Positions 24,777 through 28,096 of a stretch of DNA of 28,096 nucleotides are shown in pieces (position 1 is the first letter of the stretch; every line of letters starts with the position of its first letter). Source of the DNA: JBDSKH01 sp035556655 (GTDB taxonomy: Bacteria > Actinomycetota > Actinomycetes > Actinomycetales > Microbacteriaceae); assembly GCA_035556655.1 (NCBI GenBank), contig DATMFW010000031.1:1-28096 (forward strand), in the 5' to 3' direction. The notes under the pieces are model-generated. The model was not told the origin of the DNA and ran no database searches. It saw nothing but the letters and a program-made list of their open reading frames with translations. Position numbers and translations under genes: made by a program.

Positions 24777-24782
24777 TACGCT
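24777..24782 (+). promoter_or_regulatory. -10 element of the YcaQ-like gene (leaderless)
   Basis: TACGCT ends 6 nt before the GTG at 24789, with no Shine-Dalgarno. It decides this start within a much longer open frame. Confidence 0.6.
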
Positions 24783-24788
24783 TCAACG

Positions 24789-26039
24789 GTGGACTCCGTC
24801 TCGCCCGCCGCAGCCCGGCGCATCGCGCTCGCCGCGCAGGGCTTCGGCCGCCCGCATCCGGATGCGGTGGGCACCCGCCAGCTGAACCTCGCGTTGCAGC
24901 GGCTGGCCGTCCTGCAACTCGACAGCGTCAACGTCTTCGAACGCAGCCACTACCTGCCGCTCTTCGCCCGGCTCGGGGCGTACGACAAGGCGTTGCTCGA
25001 CCGGCTGACTTTCACCAAGAAGGGGCCATATCTGGAGTACTGGGCGCACGAGGCAGCGCTCATCCCGGTCGAGGACTGGCCGCTGTTCCGGTTCCGCATG
25101 CGGTTCTGGCGCGAATGGATGGACCGGACGATGCCGGACTGGTTCGCGGCGCATCACGCCACCCTCGACCGGTTGCGCGCCGAGCTGGCCGCGAACGGCC
25201 CGATGCCGGCCAGCGCGTTCGAGCGCGAAGCCGAGCGGGCCCGGGGGCCCTGGTGGGACTGGGACGAGGTCAAACGCGGACTCGAGCGCATGTTCCGCGT
25301 CGGCGAACTGGTCTCGGCGGGCCGCAAGAACTTCGAGCGCATCTACGCGCTGCCGGAGCAGGTGCTCACCCCCGAACAGCTCGAGCGCGACATCCCGGAC
25401 GAGGAGGCGAAGTACGAGCTGATGAGGCGGTCGGCCGTCGCGCACGGCATCGGCACGCTGAACGATTTCGCCGACTACTTCCGCATCAAGCAGACCCAGG
25501 CCAAGGGCGCACTCGAGCGACTCGTCGACGAGGGCGAGCTCCTTCCGGTGACGGTGCCGGGGTGGGGCAAGCCCGCGTACCTGCACACGGACGCCCGCAT
25601 CCCCCGCAAGATGGAGGCCGCGGCGCTGCTGTCGCCGTTCGACCCGGTGGTGTGGGAACGCGACCGAGCGCTGCGGATGTTCGGGTTCCACTACCGGATC
25701 GAGATCTACACGCCGGCGCACAAGCGCGTGTTCGGGTACTACACGCTCCCCCTGCTGATCGACGATGCCCTCGTGGGCCGCATCGACCTGAAGAACGATC
25801 GGCAGGCGAAGGTGCTGCGGGTGCAGTCGGCGTGGCGCGAGGACGCGGCGGCGTTCGACGTCGAGCGCGTGGTGCCGGTGCTGCAGGCGCTCGCGGCGTG
25901 GCAGGGGTGCGAGAGCATCAGCGTCGCGGATCGGGGAGACCTCGCAAGGGACCTCGCGGGGGCGCTGGGGGTGGGGGTCGAGGCGGCGGGTCTCGATACA
26001 CCGGGTCTCGATACACCGGGTCTCGATACACCGCGCTGA
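24789..26039 (+). CDS. YcaQ/AlkX-type winged-helix DNA glycosylase
   Basis: A 416-residue protein of the winged-helix AlkZ/YcaQ glycosylase family (HTH_42). The catalytic motif is Q-Leu-D at residues 43-45 (VLQLDSVNVFERSHYLPLF). In this family the Q-x-D form marks AlkX/YcaQ, which removes bulky N7-alkylguanines and unhooks interstrand crosslinks, while Q-x-Q marks the antibiotic-specific AlkZ of producers. SPFDPVVWERDR near residue 280 is another family motif. The GTG at 24789 is set by a leaderless -10. The C-terminus ends in three GLDTP pentapeptides encoded by three 15-bp repeats, and the stop codon sits in the loop of a repeat hairpin, so the native tail may have been replaced. Role: base-excision repair. 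Confidence 0.93.
   Translation: MDSVSPAAARRIALAAQGFGRPHPDAVGTRQLNLALQRLAVLQLDSVNVFERSHYLPLFARLGAYDKALLDRLTFTKKGPYLEYWAHEAALIPVEDWPLFRFRMRFWREWMDRTMPDWFAAHHATLDRLRAELAANGPMPASAFEREAERARGPWWDWDEVKRGLERMFRVGELVSAGRKNFERIYALPEQVLTPEQLERDIPDEEAKYELMRRSAVAHGIGTLNDFADYFRIKQTQAKGALERLVDEGELLPVTVPGWGKPAYLHTDARIPRKMEAAALLSPFDPVVWERDRALRMFGFHYRIEIYTPAHKRVFGYYTLPLLIDDALVGRIDLKNDRQAKVLRVQSAWREDAAAFDVERVVPVLQALAAWQGCESISVADRGDLARDLAGALGVGVEAAGLDTPGLDTPGLDTPR
25988..26032 (+). repeat. Three 15-bp tandem repeats inside the glycosylase gene
   Basis: GGGTCTCGATACACC occurs three times in direct tandem (25988-26002, 26003-26017, 26018-26032). It is the left end of the palindromic repeat (GGTCTCGATAC variant). 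In the coding frame each copy specifies Gly-Leu-Asp-Thr-Pro, forming the extreme C-terminus of the YcaQ-like protein. Confidence 0.93.
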
Positions 26040-26087
26040 CGCGCGGCACTCGACCACCGGGCTGCGCTGACGCGCGGCACTCGACCA
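26033..26087 (+). repeat. Two copies of the right part of the palindromic repeat
   Basis: A 24-bp direct repeat lies at 26033-26056 and 26064-26087. It contains GCGCTGACGCGCGGCACTCG and ends in ACCA. The first copy, with the preceding CC, forms a CCGCGC-TGAC-GCGCGG hairpin whose loop holds the glycosylase stop codon. It fills the gap to the convergent protease gene and may terminate both transcripts. Confidence 0.88.
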
Positions 26088-26093
26088 GCGGGG

Positions 26094-26984
26094 TTACATG
26101 CGGGTGGCGTTGTTGCGCAGGCGCGCGACCCGGTCGGCGATCGGCGGGTGCGTGCTGAACAGGCGCGACAGGAAGCCGGGACGGTTCGGGTCGGCGATCC
26201 AGAGGTGCGACATCGAGGTGTTGGTGCGCTGCACCGGCCGGCCGAACTGCCCGAGCTTCTCCAGGGCCGAGGCCAGCCCCTCGGGGTCACGGGTGGTCAG
26301 CGACGACGTCGCGTCGGCGAGGTACTCCCGCTGGCGCGAGACCGCCGCCTGCACCACGGCGGCGACGATCGGCGCCAGGATCGCCGCGACCAGGCCGATG
26401 GCGATCACGACGAGCAGCGCCGGCCCGCCGAGGTTGCTGTTGCGGCTGCGGCCGCCCCAGAAGATCATGCGGAAGATGATGTCGGCGATCAGGCCGATCG
26501 CGATCACCAGCCCGAACACGATCAGCGAGACGCGGATGTCGTAGTTCTTGACGTGGCCCATCTCGTGGGCCATCACGCCCTCGAGCTCGCGATCGTCCAT
26601 GATCTCGAGCAGACCCGTCGTCGCCGCCACCACCGCGTGCTCCGGGTCGCGCCCGGTCGCGAACGCGTTCGGCGCCGGGTCGTTGATGATGTACACCTTC
26701 GGGGTGGGCATGCCCTCGGTGATCGCCAGGTTCTCCACGACCCGGTACAGCCGCGGGTTGTCGTCCTTCTGGATCTCGCGCGCCCCCGACAGCGCCAGGG
26801 TCTGCCGGGTGGCCATGAAGTACTGGAACAGGGCGTAGAGCCCGGCGATGACGATCGTGATGATCGCGATCGACCAGTCATCGAAGTACCACGCGACCAG
26901 CGACGCCAGGCCGCCGATGATGACCAGGAAGATCAGGATGATGAAGATCGTGTTGCGCTTGTTCGCTGCGATCGCGCTGTACAT
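26094..26984 (-). CDS. htpX: HtpX-like M48 zinc metalloprotease
   Basis: A 296-residue membrane protease that degrades damaged membrane proteins. Two N-terminal transmembrane helices (about 12-33 and 37-57) are followed by the zinc motif HEMGH (His140, Glu141, His144), two more helices (about 153-175 and 188-213) and the third zinc ligand Glu220 in SRQREYLADA. The ASALEKL and STHPPIADRVARL segments near the C-terminus are family features. The ATG at 26984 has GGAG about 9 nt upstream. lemA lies directly upstream, and the LemA-HtpX pairing is widespread, though a terminator-like hairpin separates them here. Its stop is only 7 bp from the repeat pair. Confidence 0.95.
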   Translation of the reverse strand: MYSAIAANKRNTIFIILIFLVIIGGLASLVAWYFDDWSIAIITIVIAGLYALFQYFMATRQTLALSGAREIQKDDNPRLYRVVENLAITEGMPTPKVYIINDPAPNAFATGRDPEHAVVAATTGLLEIMDDRELEGVMAHEMGHVKNYDIRVSLIVFGLVIAIGLIADIIFRMIFWGGRSRNSNLGGPALLVVIAIGLVAAILAPIVAAVVQAAVSRQREYLADATSSLTTRDPEGLASALEKLGQFGRPVQRTNTSMSHLWIADPNRPGFLSRLFSTHPPIADRVARLRNNATRM

Positions 26985-27007
26985 ACGTTCATTCTCCAGG
27001 AGTGAGA

Positions 27008-27039
27008 GAAAGAGCCCGCTGTGAGGGGCGGGCTCTTTC
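27008..27039 (-). terminator. Strong hairpin between lemA and htpX
   Basis: GAAAGAGCCCGC (27008-27019) pairs perfectly over 12 bp with GCGGGCTCTTTC (27028-27039) around an 8-nt loop. On the minus strand the stem ends CTCTTTCTCTC, a U-rich run, which fits an intrinsic terminator after lemA. It may set the lemA:htpX ratio; some read-through or a separate htpX promoter is then needed. Confidence 0.75.
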
Positions 27040-27043
27040 GCGG

Positions 27044-27079
27044 ATCTCGATACGCCGCGCGCGGCTACTCGATCACCGA
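27044..27079. repeat. Single palindromic repeat copy after lemA
   Basis: The copy reads ATCTCGATAC, then GCCGC-GC-GCGGC, then TACTCGATCACC. It is the TCTCGATAC variant of the family and lies within 10 bp of the lemA stop. Stem sequence differs from all other copies yet remains palindromic. Confidence 0.75.
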
Positions 27080-27083
27080 GGGG

Positions 27084-27650
27084 TCAGAACTGGACGCGGG
27101 GCGGCTCGGCGATCGCGGCCGGCTCGTCGACCTCGAAGAACTCGCGCTCCTTGAAACCGAGGCTGCGGACGAACAGCGTGTTCGGGAACACCTTGATCTT
27201 GGTGTTCAGTTCGCGCACGCCACCGTTGTAGAACCGGCGCGACGCCTGGATCTTGTCCTCGGTGTCGACCAGTTCGCCCTGCAGCTGCAGGAAGTTCTGG
27301 TTGGCCTGCAGCTGCGGGTACGCCTCGGCGACCGCGAACAGGCTCTTCAGCGCCGACTGCATCATGTTCTCGGCCTTGCCGGCCTCGGCCGGGGTCGCGG
27401 CGGTCGTCGTCGCGGCGCGGGCGGCGGTGACGTTCTCGAAGACCTGCTTCTCGTGGGCCGCGTAGCCCTTGACGGCCTCGATGAGGTTCGGGATGAGATC
27501 GGCACGACGCTTCAGCTGGACGGTGATGTCGCTCCACGCCTCATCGACGCGGACGTTCAGACGGACCAGGCCGTTGTACGTCGCCCAGAGGTAGATGCCG
27601 ACGATGACCACCAGCGCGACGATGACGAGGATGACGATCAGGAGTTCCAT
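27084..27650 (-). CDS. LemA family protein
   Basis: A 188-residue protein with an N-terminal transmembrane helix (about 2-23) and a helical-bundle domain. Family hallmarks are YNGLVRLNVRVDEAWSDI, QLKRRADLIPNLIEAVKGYA and the C-terminal FYNGGVRELNTKIKVFPNTL. LemA proteins are anchored membrane proteins of unclear biochemical role, frequently beside HtpX or TPM-domain genes, suggesting a part in envelope quality control. The ATG at 27650 is preceded by a very good -10 (TATGAT) with a 6-nt gap and no Shine-Dalgarno. It starts 7 bp after the upstream GH1 gene, whose stop codon lies inside that -10. Confidence 0.95.
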   Translation of the reverse strand: MELLIVILVIVALVVIVGIYLWATYNGLVRLNVRVDEAWSDITVQLKRRADLIPNLIEAVKGYAAHEKQVFENVTAARAATTTAATPAEAGKAENMMQSALKSLFAVAEAYPQLQANQNFLQLQGELVDTEDKIQASRRFYNGGVRELNTKIKVFPNTLFVRSLGFKEREFFEVDEPAAIAEPPRVQF

Positions 27651-27656
27651 GCGCCG

Positions 27657-27662
27657 ATCATA
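27657..27662 (-). promoter_or_regulatory. -10 element of lemA (leaderless) overlapping the GH1 stop
   Basis: TATGAT on the minus strand (27662-27657), one base from TATAAT, ends 6 nt before the lemA ATG. The GH1 stop codon TGA (27660-27658) is contained within it. No clear -35 was found. Confidence 0.7.
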
Positions 27663-28096
27663 CAGACGAGCGGCTCGAAAGCATCCCCCGCAGCCAGTGG
27701 TACGACGCCTTCGGCGTGCGCTCCAGGGTCGTGTAGTCGACGCGCACCAGACCGAAGCGCTGCGTGTACCCGGCGGCCCACTCGAAGTTGTCCAGCAGCG
27801 ACCAGACGAGGTACCCCTGCACCCGCGGATCGGCGGCGGCCACCTCGATGTGCCTGCGCAGGTAGTCGATGCGACGCTGATCGTCCAGGGTGTCGTCGAA
27901 GCTCGCCCCGCCCTCGGTGATGATCACCGGGGGCAGGGCCGGGTAGCGCTCGGCGAGGTTCTCGAGCACGACGCCCAGGTACTCGGGGGCGATCGGCCAG
28001 CCGAAACCGGTCTGCTCGAACTCGGGCCAGTCCTGCAGGTGGAACGGCGCCCGGTCCATCGCCTCGGACACCCCGTCGGGGTTGCCCGTCCCCGGC
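27658..28096 (-). CDS. GH1 family beta-glucosidase, C-terminal part
   Basis: The last 146 codons of a glycoside hydrolase family 1 enzyme; the start lies beyond the window end. The nucleophile Glu is in PVIITEGGASFDD, where the usual ENG reads EGG. The aglycone-site region LVWSLLDNFEWAAGYTQRFG and the closing VDYTTLERTPKASYHW are textbook for the family. The acid/base NEP motif should lie outside the window. It probably hydrolyses beta-glucosides from plant material, with no signal peptide assessable. lemA starts 7 bp downstream with its own promoter. Confidence 0.94.
   Translation of the reverse strand, partial: PGTGNPDGVSEAMDRAPFHLQDWPEFEQTGFGWPIAPEYLGVVLENLAERYPALPPVIITEGGASFDDTLDDQRRIDYLRRHIEVAAADPRVQGYLVWSLLDNFEWAAGYTQRFGLVRVDYTTLERTPKASYHWLRGMLSSRSSV

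Overview
The window is a gene-dense stretch of high-GC chromosome with GC-rich third codon positions, many GTG starts and several 4-base GTGA overlaps. The gene families, gene order and palindromic repeats point to an actinobacterium of the Microbacteriaceae, most likely Microbacterium or a close relative. No rRNA, tRNA, insertion sequence, prophage or CRISPR array was seen. Genes cover almost everything; no gene-free stretch exceeds 300 bases, and the two largest gaps (about 255 and 186 bases) are filled mostly by repeats.

Layout. 1-4276: a TetR regulator and two ABC exporter half-subunits, all on the minus strand. The motifs fit a heterodimeric exporter with one degenerate ATP site, and a 16-bp perfect palindrome sits in the regulator's own promoter. 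4321-6430: class II fructose-1,6-bisphosphatase (glpX) divergent from class II aldolase (fba). 6427-8798: a membrane histidine-kinase-like protein and a partner with the same layout but no visible ATP-binding motifs, with no response regulator nearby. 8843-14740: ispH and a membrane-anchored hypothetical on the minus strand, then a plus-strand run xseA-xseB-DUF4245-carbonic anhydrase-fumC. 14765-17472: an EEP-family hydrolase, a small prepilin-peptidase-like protease and a PIN-PhoH ATPase. 17612-20317: a class V aminotransferase-like protein overlapping a cis-prenyltransferase, divergent from a haemolysin III (PAQR) membrane protein. 20307-21577: a small membrane protein divergent from DUF4307 and greA. 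21589-22310: a GIY-YIG nuclease gene bracketed by two inverted arrays of a hairpin-forming repeat. 22316-24719: threonine dehydratase and an AI-2E family permease. 24789-28096: a YcaQ/AlkX-type DNA glycosylase, HtpX-like protease, LemA and the C-terminal part of a GH1 beta-glucosidase.

Much of 8843-21577 recalls the conserved actinobacterial neighbourhood seen in Mycobacterium tuberculosis (lytB2, xseA/xseB, DUF4245, glpX, fum, phoH2, short-chain prenyltransferase, haemolysin-like protein, small membrane protein, mca, DUF4307, greA). Two differences stand out: glpX is placed beside fba, and mca is absent from its usual position between the small membrane protein and DUF4307.

Two signals recur. 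First, at least a dozen genes have a TANNNT-like -10 element ending 6-7 bases before the start codon and no Shine-Dalgarno, as expected for leaderless transcripts; this moved several start calls. Second, an imperfect palindrome family (GGTTTCGACAC/GGTCTCGATAC, a GC-rich stem, then TACTCAACC/TACTCGACC) occurs at five places, mostly at gene 3' ends. In two cases it supplies the stop codon of the neighbouring gene. The inverted arrays around the GIY-YIG gene are the best candidate for an undescribed system; that reading is inference from layout.
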